A stretch of DNA of 64,000 nucleotides, from the NCBI RefSeq assembly GCF_037038585.1, contig NC_092522.1, positions 47,343,661-47,407,660 on the forward strand. Direction: 5' to 3'. A program made the position numbers and the translations under genes. Every line of letters begins with the position of its first letter. Within the stretch, counting starts at the first letter, position 1. Source of the stretch: Patagioenas fasciata (taxonomy: Eukaryota; Chordata; Aves; Columbiformes; Columbidae). Below are positions 50,770-62,500 of the stretch, piece after piece. The notes beneath the pieces are model-generated. The model saw only the letters and a program-made list of their open reading frames with translations. It had not been told where the DNA came from and searched no databases.

Positions 50770-51973
50770 TTTGTTATAGCAACTATTTGTTGTGCTTCCT
50801 TGGTGACAGTTACTGTTCAATGTAGGCTGTGACTTGCGCTGCTTTTTTTAGAGAGCACTTGGCAAACCAGAAATGCTTCTAGCTGTATTTGTATGCACTT
50901 GTTTCTCTTTTTTCTTTTCTTTTTTTTTTTTTTTTTTAGATGCCAAATACACTTTATGACATTGTAAAGATTGCCTTACTGTCTGTGATTCCTTATTCCT
51001 GGCCCCTGTCCTGTAGAGCTGGTCGCATGCAGGCTTGGTCTGAGGCGGTTGGGGAGAAGAGTGGCTAGCCGAGGTGGGGATGCCCTTTGCCATCCCACCG
51101 GCCAGGCAAGCTTAGGGAGCAGGAGGGATTTCTCCCAGAAATGCGCGGCTTGGGTTGTGATGGCAGATCCACCACATCCAGTCCCGAATTCCTCTGTGTT
51201 TCTCAAAGGAAGTTGCCTCCCAAGTAGGATGTGGAGAGGTGTCCGAGAGGCGCTGTCGAGTTAGGGATTTCTGGGTTTGTTTGTTTTTGGTTTGGTGGTT
51301 GGTTTTTTGTTTTTTGTTTTTTGTTTGGTTTTTTTTTTTGTTGTTGAGGCAAAGTTGACCGCAGTTCACGTGATCAGTTGTAAGATTACAAAACTGCATT
51401 TGTTCACCAATTACGTACCACAACGTGGAATTTTGATAACGAACTTAATTATACGATTGGCAAAGGCGCCAACGTAGCACTGCCATCTCTGAAGCTCTTC
51501 AGTGTCACTTACAGGGCTTTTGTGTCTTTGGACAAAGCTGGGGAGGTGGAGGAGAGACTTTTTTTTTAAATTTTGCTTTAATTTTCAGATAGTCCAGGTG
51601 GACTTCGAGTTTGCTTATCAGTCACCTCTAGTGCTGTTGCTATTGTTACTATCGCTGACCCAATATTTCCAAGTAGTGGCAGGTATGGTGTGGTACAGTG
51701 ACAGTGGTGACTGAGGCTCTGCCAGATTGCCCGTGGGCATATCAGTGACAGCCCAAATGTGGGTGGAGGAAACCTGTAATTTCCCTATTACATGTGCTTG
51801 AAACAAACCCACTGCTATTCTTTGAAAATGAAAATATAAACTGGTTGAAATGAAAGCAATTAGGGCTGCACATAATGGCCCTGGCCCTGCCTTTTAAGCT
51901 ACTTTGGAGAACTCTTTTGTAAAGCCACTTCTTTTGATCACGCTTCTGCATCACCAAGCAGACTTCTAAAATC

Positions 51974-51979
51974 AATAAA
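51974..51979 (+). terminator. IRF2BP2: Possible proximal poly(A) signal AATAAA
   Basis: A canonical hexamer on the gene strand lies 1.48 kb past the stop codon. A second AATAAA is at 52153-52158. Use of either would give a shorter 3' UTR. Confidence 0.35.
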
Positions 51980-52766
51980 TCATTGGTTACTAGAAATAGT
52001 TCGAGTCTTATAGTGATGTTTTTGTGCTGTTTATAGTTCGTTGGCAACGCTGCAGCTGTACGAGCCCTTCTGTTGAGGTGTTTATAACTCGGTTATAAGT
52101 GGTTGTTTCTGAGCAAAAGGGTGGCGAGGTCATCCCTTGCTGGGGATGGGCTAATAAACACTTCCAGTATCGGAAGAGGAGGAGGAAAAATCTGTTCAGC
52201 CAACTATAATTTGAAGAATTTTGGGTGCTTTTTAGTCAACTGTTCTTATTGTGATAATGTTCAGACTGCAATTTAATGCAGAATAGGTCTTTTTTGGAAG
52301 ACTGCTTTTTCTTTTTTTTTTTTAAGAAAAGAAATGGTCGTTATTAGTATTTGAAGATCAGAACTGCACATGCACAGTAATTTTTTATGAAGTGTTTAAT
52401 GAGCACACCCACTACATTGTGTTCCATATTACAGGTCAATGTAATATTAGATAAGACTTGCATGATAAACAAATTCATTGAGTCAATATTACGCTTTAAA
52501 ACTTATACCTATAGTCAAGATTGGTGTCTTATGTAAACACATTTAGACAATTTGAAGAAAACGCACATTATATATATATACTTATACATATACCTTTATA
52601 TATAAAAAAAACCAACTGTAAAGGATTCTTTGAACCACTATGATCTGTGTAAATGTGTATTTAGGCACTTTATTAAAAAAAAATGGATTTTGAGCTGATA
52701 GATGGTAACAAGTTCTTCAAAGTTGCTTGACATAATACCTCATATGGGATGAAGCTCATGTTTTTG

Positions 52767-52772
52767 ATTAAA
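52767..52772 (+). terminator. IRF2BP2: Probable distal poly(A) signal ATTAAA
   Basis: ATTAAA is the commonest variant signal. It is followed by a short T-rich stretch and 'taaaaaag', and sits 2.27 kb past the stop, about where the human 3' UTR is expected to end. Another ATTAAA lies at 52672-52677. Confidence 0.5.
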
Positions 52773-52790
52773 GTGGTATCCCTACTCTTT

Positions 52791-55700
52791 TAAAAAAGAA
52801 GGAAAACCGAAACCCCAAAGCCTCCCTAAAAAGGTGCCCACTTTTGTGTTATCAGGTGGTCCAGCTCTGAGCCTGCCGAGGGCGAGACCTGCTCCTGACA
52901 AACCCTTGTTTTGGGGCCAAGGGACGCTGATGTGGTGCTGGGGCAAGAGGCCCTTAAGGAAGCACACCTTCCTCTTCCTCCCCACCGGCTGCCCGGCTCC
53001 ACAGCTCCGTGACTCCTGGAGAGGATGGAAACTCGCCGGCCGGGGATGCCACGCGATGGCCCGGGAGCAACATAGCTGGAAAAGAAATGGCTCATGGTGG
53101 CTACGCTCCTTGGCTGACGTTCAGACCCTAGCCAAGTCTAATCTGCACCGTAAAACTTCAGAACTGCAAAAGGAAACCAGAAAAAAAAAAAAAAGGAAAA
53201 AATTCAAAATCTGAGGGTGTTCATACATAGCTAGTTTTTCTCACATTCAGTGTTGCTCTTTTCCTTTTGGTTGCTTTACTGTGTTACAATAACACTCAAG
53301 TGGATTCTCCCTTTATACCAGCTTACTGCTTCCTGGGCTACAAGCTTTTTGGTTTTGTTTTTGTTTGTTTTTTTTTTTTAAATTGAAATGCTTTAGCTGC
53401 AATAGTGCTACTGTAATTTTCCTTTTTAAACTTTTTAAAAGGTGATACTGTAATTTGTGTAGTATTAAAATTGTTTTAATGAAGAATGTGTGATTATTAT
53501 TTTTTTTCAAACCCAATCCCATCTTTTTTTTTTTTTTCCCAAATATTTTTTTGTCCTGGCAGATCACCTACATGGTGCTTTCATTGATAGCTGCTGAACT
53601 AACTTGCTGCTATTTTTACCTTTTTTTTTTTTTAATTCTGGCACTAAGCGTAAGGAAACTAAGAGCTTTAAATACTCCTTGCACTTTTTTGTATATTAAA
53701 AAAGAGAACTTGAAAAAGCGGAGTTGCCCAAGTAGATTTTTTTTTTCTTTAATTTTTTTAGTACTGTTTCTGACGCTTATTTATAAACAGCAGTGCAGGG
53801 CAGAAGGGAGTACATGGAGCTGGTGGGTGCTGCCCTGTGCCTGTGTCCCAGGGGGTGGGAAAGGCATCACACAAGGGAGGCTGTGACTGCCTTTGCCATG
53901 GCCTCAGAAAACCTGGTATGTTTGGGAGCTCTCTTTTTAGATGTGCTGTAAACCAGGCCATGGCAACCGCGTGTTTTTATGAACTAGCACTTAGGCAAAG
54001 GGTATAAATACTTTTGAGAGTGCTCTCTAGTGGCTTCTTATGTCAACAGAACCCCTGGATCCTTTCCTTCTGCGCCTGGGCCAAGCCCTACTCGTCTGTC
54101 TGTCCTGCTGGTGGGGCAGCCACTCTTGGTGGGATGGGATGGGAAGGGACAGGATGGGATGGGATGAGACACTGCTCCAGGGACACCCAGCCACCCTTTT
54201 GCCCTCCCAGGGTGAGAGCTCCCCTGCCGTGTGGCACCTGCCCTGCCACTTGCACCCACTCCCTCTGTCTAATCTGCCCCCAAAGTGGGGTGGGACACCC
54301 GCTGTGGTGTGTAGGGTGTTATGGCATAGCTGCGGTCCCGGCGCAAATGCAGCCTCTCCTCAGGCAAGAGGAGAAAAACATGGGACCGCGCGGAAATTAA
54401 TGGCAGCAGGAGTAGCTGAGCTTGTCGTAAATCAAGACGTTGGTAGCCCTGGCTCCTACAGCTTCAGCACATGCTTCACAACAACAGGGCTACAGGCGGG
54501 AGGCGTCCAATAATTAGGCTTGAAAAGGCTCAGCCCTCAACATTTCATGTTTCTTCTCCTCAAGCACTTGTGCCGAGGTAGCTCAGCTGCATTTTGGAAA
54601 ATAATTTTAAAAACACCTTTCCCCAAGTGGAGTCTTGTTTTGTTCATGTGCCACAGTGCAGCCCAGTATAAACTACACCTTCAAGTCAGTGCTCCCAGAG
54701 ATAATGAGGCAAGTAAAAAAAAAAACGAAGAAAAGAAAAAAAAGCACACTCTTTCCCCTGTTGAAACAGAAGGTGGGCCTGGGCAACGTATGTATTCACC
54801 TTCTGCAGCAGATGTGTTGCAGCCAGCAGCCCTCACCAAACAGGGCCATGGGAGGGCTCCCATGAAGGCCCATGGAGGCCTGCAGGACTCCTGAGTCACC
54901 TCCTTCCCTTGCCCTGTGTTCCCAGGAGCAGGGATGCCTTACCCAAGGTCGGGCAATTCTCCCAGATGATGAACAGAGTGCTTGCTTATCCACTTCATCA
55001 CCGGGGCTGCCACGCTAGAGGTAACTCTTTAGTTGCCTTGGGGCAGCCTCCTGAGCAAGCCGCAGGCTTTGACCGCTAAGTGCAGGGTTCAAACTGGAAT
55101 CACTGAGCTCCCTGAAAGGCCGAAACCTCCCTTCAGGGAAAGAAGGAACGCTGATGTCTCCCACAGAAATCTAACTGCATTTTAGTGTCCATATGGTTGT
55201 CTTGCTTGGTTGGCATAGGTGTGCTGAAGATGGGGTGATAACTCTGCAGTTATTTTTATACACAGGTCACCCAGTTTTGCTTCCCTTTCTGCCACTCGAA
55301 CCAGTTTTGTGAAGAGTGGTGTAGCAGAGCACATGCTAAAACCCAAAACGTTGCATCACGTGAAAGCTCCCTATAAAAGAAAATCACAGAGAAGACAGGA
55401 AGACTTTGTGAAAGCTCCCTGCTGCAGTAGATGTTTCTTCCATCACCTTTGACTCAGCAAACACTGCAAGAAGCATCCTTGCTCATTAGCTCCCACCTCC
55501 AGCAGTGCTGGGCCAGGGGTGAGAACCCACCCTGTCCTGAACAGTGCCGGGTTGTGCCCCCATCTCGGGGTCCCCTTCTCTGACCACCCCACCTGCCACC
55601 ACTTGCCCCAGTGCTCCCCAGCCCTGGGGTGCCCCTGTCTCAGGCCAGGGGACCTTGCCCAGGGGCACACCAGCAGAGTGCTCTCCTCTGCAGAGAGCTG

Positions 55701-58050
55701 TGGCTTCCCTGGGGAGCCTCCGATTTTCAGGGAGACCTCAGCCACTGCCTGTGGGAAGAAGTGCACTCAGTGTTCCCTGCAAAAATGCCAGGCATGCATT
55801 TTCTTTCACCCTTTTCCAATACAAAACACTTGTTTGTTCCTCCCTCTCTCTCTCACCCTGCCTCAGAGATGCCTCATGCCTTTTTTTTTCTTAAATTTAT
55901 TTTTCTTTTCTTTTTTGGCAGCCATTTAAAAACAAACAGAAGATGAGTAAACAGAGATGAAAGAGGTTATTGGTTCACCAGGTCGCTTCCTTGCATTGGG
56001 AAACAACTCCAGTTCCCGGAGCAGCTGGCTGGTGCCTGGGAAGTGGGCAGAGGGTGGGCTGTGGGACCGAGCCTCACCCACCACCCACTTAGCCAGGGGC
56101 ACAAGAAAGCAAGCTGGACTCTCCCCTTCTCCCTCCTTTGATTTTTTGTTTTGTTTTTGTTTTTCTTCTTTTTTTTTTTTTTTTGCATCTTTATGAGCTG
56201 AAGGAGGCCATAGTTTTTTTTTTTTTTCAAATTGAGTCCTTTAATTTTTTTTTCCACCAGAAACCCAGGTTTTCTCCAACCCTTTTTTATATAGGAGTCT
56301 AATATTCTCCATCTGTCCAGTAGTAAAAGGTCTTACAGATATTAGGCAACAACTGCACATCAGAAAAGGCACTTAATTTTGTCCAGACTATTTACAAGTC
56401 TTTTTCTTTTTTTTTTTTTTTTTTTGTCTTACCTAATTCAGCTGCTGCTAAGCACGAGGAATATACAATTTTCTCTTTTAAGATGCATCATCCCTCAGCT
56501 GGCAGGAAGCTCAGAAATGAGGCTACTGTATAAAAGACTTCAATGGGAGCAGGGGAAGGTGATGCTGAACATCACCCTTCTTTCACTTCACAAAATTCAG
56601 GAAACAAATCAGCTCATGCACACTGACTCATGCTTTTACAGATCCTACTTTATGCATCACAATGAAGACAAACCAGCATAAGCACCACTTTTTCCGTGTC
56701 ACTTTCAGACCTGTTTGTACTGTAATAATTTAAAAAACAAAACCAAAAAACAACACTAACTTCCCTGTGATTTTGTGGTGGTGATTGAATAGAGCTTAAT
56801 CCATTTTCCTGACAAGGATACAGTTAGGGCAACCCACCCTTCAGAAATTACAGAAGGAGGGTGTTTCTCATCAATTTGCAGAAAACTGTGCTGTCTGTAT
56901 TAACTCTGGGCAACAAAGCACTTCCTGAAGTAGTGGTACTGGGTATTGGCTTCCCTGCACCTGGGAAGAAGAGGACTGGATGTGCCCTGCTGGGACTTCA
57001 ATGTGTCATTCCAGGAATTCTAATTAGTTCAAAATTTCTGTTTAGACATCTAAGCCACACCTTCTGGCCTTCCAAGAGGTAAAAAACGATGACAAACAGC
57101 ACGAAGCAAGGATTTTTAGCTGTGCTTTTTAATGGCTACTTTGGTCATGATTTTCATATTGTCAAATCCCTTCTATTTGTGTAAACCCTCTGCCTTTCTT
57201 TGGAGAGACAAACTGTGCCCGTTACTGGACAGACTGCTTTATACCCCCATTAATATTTTTATAACCCAGACAGTTGTTTCACCTCACCAGTCCTGCTTCT
57301 TTGGGTTACTACGGCCCAGACCTCTTTGTTTGACCATGTTAAAATGAACTTTCAAATGTGGAGGTCTGACTTCTGCTCCTCTTCCCTTCCGCATAATTCA
57401 GTTATTTCCCGAAATCTGCCTCTTAATGGCAAGGCTTTCCAGGTAGCAAGACTTTCTGGGAACGGCAGTGCATGCTGGAGGTTATTCATTTGGCCTCTGG
57501 CCACCCCTCAGGGAGAACTTGCAGCAAGGGCTCCACAGGGTTTGTGTGGTCCCGGTGCTGGTGGAAGGTGTGGATCACCAGCCCAGCTCAGCCACGCTGC
57601 CTCCTAGTTATCTTTCAAGCAGGAACATTTCGAACTGCAGCGGCAGCAGCATGTGTTTCTTCATCCTGTGTCACAAAAGTTTCCTGACATTTAGTGTTTT
57701 GGGGTGGATCCCTTCCTTTTCTATGAAGAGTGCCAATTTCAGTGCTGCTTTTGATGGATAACAGTCCGTGAAGCACTGGAGTGATACCAATAAATCTGGT
57801 TTGCGTAGGCGACCTTCCGGGCTCCCTTTTTAGCTGCTCGCTGACTGCAGAGGGACTGGGTTACCTGCCCTGCCAGCCTTCCTCTGTCCTTCCCCCTGTA
57901 CCCCTGATGCCGGCAGCAGCACTTTCCTTGGCAGAGCACCTTCAGGGGTGCCTGCAGGGGAAAGGGCTGTCCGAGAGGGTTGGGTTTCAGCCATGTTCAC
58001 CCTTTGTACTGGATGCAACCTCAGGGCTCATTTAAGCCCTTCCTGATCAG
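52791..58050. other. Downstream intergenic DNA, T-tract rich
   Basis: No gene is seen. The first kilobase could belong to a longer IRF2BP2 transcript. Oligo(dT) tracts on the gene strand lie at about 53346-53379, 53500-53507, 53523-53537, 53621-53633, 53737-53759, 55881-55916, 56142-56184, 56214-56227, 56244-56253 and 56401-56425. A-tracts are few (53180-53194, 54716-54740). GGGAT repeats occur at 54131-54167. Confidence 0.65.
54131..54167 (+). repeat. (GGGAT)n-like repeat with G-quadruplex motif
   Basis: GGG runs start at 54131, 54136, 54141 and 54146 with 2-nt loops (AT, AT, AA), a tight four-run quadruplex motif. Further GGGAT units follow. It lies about 1.35 kb beyond the probable poly(A) site. 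Confidence 0.75.
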
Positions 58051-58055
58051 CTGCA

Positions 58056-58125
58056 AAGAATCAGAGAACACCAGGTTGGAAGGGACCTCGAGGATTGTCT
58101 GGTCCAGCCTTTAAGAGGTGGCATG
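58056..58125 (-). mobile_element. CR1 LINE 3' end fragment
   Basis: The plus strand reads 'gaatcagagaacaccaggttgg', 'aagggacctcgaggat', 'tgtctggtccagcc'. This is the reverse complement of the terminal segment of an avian CR1. The body beyond about 58125 is not recognisable, so the copy is strongly 5'-truncated. Confidence 0.85.
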
Positions 58126-59267
58126 CCACTGCCTGTTTAGTCCTGGTGATGATCACGGGGGTCAGCTAGTGGGTCATGGGCTACATTTGGCATATCAAGC
58201 CTTATGCATGTGGCTACTTCTGTTGGTAGAGGGCTTTCTATTCCTCTACTGAGCCTAATTTTATCACAGGCTTTTAGCTCTTGCATGAGAACTTCACACA
58301 AGCCCCTCTGAAAGATGAAGCCATGTTTAATCCATGGAAAGCGGTACCAGTGCCTCTTTTGGATGAGAAAGGCAAAAGGGAAAGGGGTTATCTCCTAGTG
58401 AGGTTGTTGCCAGTGGAGCCAGGCTGAGCCTCTCGATGAAATGTGTGCTTTCCAGCTTGCCTTGAGTTCTTCTCCTGAGCAAAACTCTGACATAGGTCAG
58501 TGAAAACTGCACTGCAAGATCTATTTCTATTTCATTTTATCCCTTTTCAAGAAGGGGACAGTAATGAAGCATTCTTTCTGTTCACTGCTTACAGCCACAA
58601 CCCCATATCGCTTCTGTGAAGCACTTTATACCTCACCAGAGTTAAGAAAACAGTCTGATTTCAAAGCAGAGATAAAGGACTGTAATGAGACTGGCTACTT
58701 TTTTTAAAAAAATAGCTAAAATAGGTGCCATCCATCCCTGCTTCTGCCTGTTGACTGTGGGAGCTGGAAACCAGGTGGTCTAACTTGCTCATCACTTCTG
58801 TGACCTAAGGCCCAGGCTGGAGCCAGAGGCAAGTTGATGATGGCAGTCTGAATTTAATCACTCTTGTTCAGATGAGCACACTCCTTCAGGTACCACTCCT
58901 CCCATCACTTCTCAGTAACCAGACTTTGGGTCTTGCCGTGCTACCCGCAGTGCATCAATTAGGTTCCACGTTGCCAGGAGCCACTGTACAGAGTCAGGCA
59001 GGAGTGCTTTAGGCTGAGTGCAGTGCAAATAGAAAGCAATACATGTGAAACAGAGTTAGTGTCATCTGTGTTTCATTTGCTTTTAAAATGGCCTTAAGGC
59101 AAAATAAGGTGAATTTACTCTCCAGGTGAAAAGTAGAGCTCATCTTTCAGGGATGGAATTGCTGACTCTTAGATGACTTAAAAAACAAAACAGAAAAAGC
59201 AACCTTTTTCTTTTGCAATCTGTTCTTCTAATCCTAAACTGGATCCCAAGCTGCCAAAAGCTCTGTC

Positions 59268-59345
59268 ATTGACTTCACCACCTCCACAGGAGCATTTCTG
59301 TGGGTAAAGTTACACCAGTAGTGCAGGAAGAATCAGGCCCTAAAT
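59268..59345 (+). repeat. Old interspersed repeat fragment, class uncertain
   Basis: 'cattgacttcacc', 'gtaaagttacaccagtagtg' and 'gaagaatcaggccct' follow in an order often met in amniote genomes (ttgacttcaatgg.., agttacaccagtgtaa.., agaatcaggccc). I recognise the text pattern but cannot name its class. Confidence 0.35.
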
Positions 59346-59530
59346 GTAAATGATGAGTTACAACACAGAGTTTTGCTCTAATTATTTATAAGAAATCATT
59401 TCATTATAAATAGGTTTTTCAGTTAAATGTATTGCTAGAATTACCTTATTACATATTCATAATTAATTAAATCATAGCAGATTTCTATGTCATTATCATT
59501 TCCATATACTATAAATAATTCAGAAGAAAT
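59345..59530. promoter_or_regulatory. AT-rich candidate conserved noncoding element
   Basis: This block is very low in GC, with 'gctctaattatttataag', 'cattataaataggttt', 'cataattaattaaatcat' and 'actataaataattc'. It has dense homeodomain (TAAT) and MEF2-like (CTATAAATA) words, no repeat signature and no frame. It is a candidate enhancer about 9 kb past the gene, on texture only. Confidence 0.25.
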
Positions 59531-62500
59531 ATTGGTTCTTTCAGGATACATTGTATGTGCAGATAAGGTGAAGAAACAATCTGGGCCTGAGTAGAGCAAA
59601 GTTGCTCCTTCTGAACTTCTTCACACATTAGCTTTAGAAAAGCTGGGAAGGAAAGGGGCAGGGGGTGGCCAACGAGTGGAATAAAATGCTTGTTCCTCTT
59701 GTCAGCATTGCAGTTCTTCTGGCTCCACACGGGGCATCTCCTGGCTGCTTTTCAGAATAACCAGGAGGAAGTGCAGAGCTTTAGGGGTGAAATACTGGAA
59801 GCTGTTGCTGATCCACCAATCTACCTTTTCTCCACAACATTTGCTTGGGCCTTGAAGTAAAGACAAGGGTGTTTTGTTGTTGTTGTTGTCACTGCAAGCT
59901 TGACTGGCCTTTTGAAAAATGAACAAGAAATGTTGGAAAATTCACATCTAAACTAACTTTAGAAACATATCTATAAGGGATCATAATTATTTGTTTCAAG
60001 TGAATTCACTTGGGAAACAAAATCCTTATTCATGAATAACAACAGCAAACCATCATGTTCCCAAGCAGAATGTCACATATATTTTAAGACTTGGGTCATT
60101 GGTACTGGCATCTCACCGGTTTATAATAAACAGGAAGGACTGGAAGAATTTCTTGAAGCCATTTATTACTGTTGCTGTCTCCTTAGCAGTGTCCTAGTGC
60201 GAAAGAGCCTTGTGAGCTCTGGGATGCAAATGGTGCTGGCATGGTAGGGGGAATGCCTAGACTCCGGAGATGGGGTGTGCTCCACCACCCCTGAGCCCAC
60301 TGAGGAGCTGGCAGAGGCAGGAACAGGGGTGAACATAACTAGGTCAGGGGCATGAAGGGTGCGATAAAGTCAGGAACTGCTTCAAAGTTGAAGAAATTAA
60401 AAGAATAAGCCTGAGAACTGAGCTGAAGCAGTCGGATTCATTTGAATCACTTGGTTTACTCCACAAGTGATTTTCTGGCTGCTGACACGTCTGTGCTGCA
60501 CATGTGCATTTACACCTCAGGAAACATTAGTGTATCATGATTGTGAGGAAATCCCTCAGGAATAAGGCTGGCCACCAAGACAGAGCTGGATGGAGTCATG
60601 CTGGTCTGAATGGAGAAGCCTTTGGCTGGTCTTCTTCATCTCATTTCCCCACCAGGTAGAGGTGGGGAAGTACCTAATGGCTGCAGAGGGCTGAAGCAGA
60701 TCATTTCAGTGGGTGCCAGACAGGGAAGACTGGCAAAGGGGGTGGCGTTGCTTCCATCAGTACATCAGTAGAAGGCACTTTGTCAGCCCGGCCTCATCAG
60801 AGAGAGGAGGACTGAGCAGGGAGGGTGAGTGGCACCACTGCACCCAGGGAAGAACAGGCTTCTGCCCATGCCCCCTTCCCCATTCACTTGATCCAAGTTA
60901 ACAGGGGACAAGAAGACAGAGGTGATGTCAACAGAGAAAAGAGCACATGGATCGGAACCCCTCATGCAGCCCATTTTGTAGAAAACAGTTGCAGTGCCTC
61001 TGCGTTGGTTTGGCCACAGAATATGTGCAGTTGTATGCAGCATATTTGGCACACAGCTGCCTGCCTTTTATTTGGCTATGGTCACCCAACAGTGTGTAGG
61101 TTTCTTATAGGTATGTATTGCATAGAGCTACCCTAGGTTACTGCCAACAGAGGGAGGTTTGATGGACACAATCCTCTGCAGCAGGCTGTGAGATGCTGGA
61201 GGCAGCTCCTCTTCTTCTGTCCCCCCCTAACACTCAGCCAGAGCCAGGTTTGCTCCCCATCCCTGGAGCGCAACTGCCATTTCTGCTGAGCGTAGCTGGC
61301 CTCCAGCACCCCTGCATGATGAGCAGCACCTCACCAGGCCTGATCCCGGTCTTCATTCCCTCATGGAAACCCCAGCTGTGGATTTACGGTAGTGCAGCAG
61401 AGATGAGAATCTGGCCTCTAAAAACTGGGAAGAGCTCTGCTTAGGAGCACAGGAGGAAGCAGGGGGCCTCCTGACAAAAAAGCATGGTTGGGTTTCTCAG
61501 TCTGGCAGACAGTACTGAAATTGTGTTATTCTTGTTCTGGAGAATTCTTCAGTCGTGCTGGAGAGTGGCACAGGGGAAGAAGCTGCAATATGATGCCTCT
61601 CAAAATGAGTGCAGCCGGGGAAAGTAAAGCTTATAGTAACAGCTGGGGCCATTAACTCTCTAATCTCCCCCTTTTCATTACATCTGAGTCTCTGAGCTTT
61701 GTGTTACACCAGTCTCCTGTGGCAGTTTCCCAAAGGGATGAGACTCTGCTGAGATTTTTTTAAAAAAGGAAATTATTTGTTTGTAAATCAGAGGTTGAGA
61801 CGTGCAGCTTTTTGTGTGGAGGCATGTCACCACCCACTGTGACAGGCACGGGAGACCTGCTGTAAACCCAGCGCTGCCACAGACATGCCGTGCTGGAGCT
61901 GCCTGCCCTCTCGCTGTCTTCACATGGCTTCAGTTCACCCTGGGCAAAAACAGCTCTTCCTTGGACTTTCCAGTATGGCCATGGCCTGATGCAGGTTGGG
62001 CCTGTTTCGGCTGGTGGGTAGCATCAAGTTGTCCAGGTAGCTGCTTGCTGTGAGGAGGTTGCCCTGTGGCGGGGCAGCCTTCCCCACAGAGTCCTCTCCC
62101 TCCCACTGGGGCAGGGGCTGCAGACCCGTGGGCAGGGGTCTGGCCTGCTGCAGTGCCCCAGCTCAGGGGCAGCTGGGGGGCAAACAGAAATGCAATCAGC
62201 TCTGGTCCTTCACTCTTTTGTGTTGTTATCAAAAGAAAGGATGCTCTTCATCTGGCAGGCGAGGTCCCTGCTGGTGTGTGAGGCCCCTTCTCCCGCACTT
62301 CCCCACCTCAAAAGGGTTTGGTCGCAACCTTGCAGTGCACATACTGTATCCTGTGCACGGCCCATGAGCTGGCCACAGCCACCCCAGGCTGAGCAAACCC
62401 CCAAAAGTAGGTACCTGCCCGCCATCCTAGTTGTGCTCATGCTGCTGCTTATGCAGCCAGCAGGGCACAAGCAACTGGGTCTGGTGGAAAAGTGTATGCA

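Larger units (their letters stand above)
50497..52790 (+). other. IRF2BP2: IRF2BP2 3' UTR
   Basis: About 2.3 kb of AU-rich sequence follows the stop codon, similar in length to my recollection of the human transcript's 3' UTR. It carries a Pumilio-type TGTATATA at 50549-50556, (TA)n tracts at 50551-50590 and 52568-52605, and long U-rich tracts at 50718-50770, 50905-50937 and 51274-51344. Such elements often control mRNA stability and translation. The end is inferred from the poly(A) signal at 52767-52772; shorter forms are possible. Confidence 0.65.
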
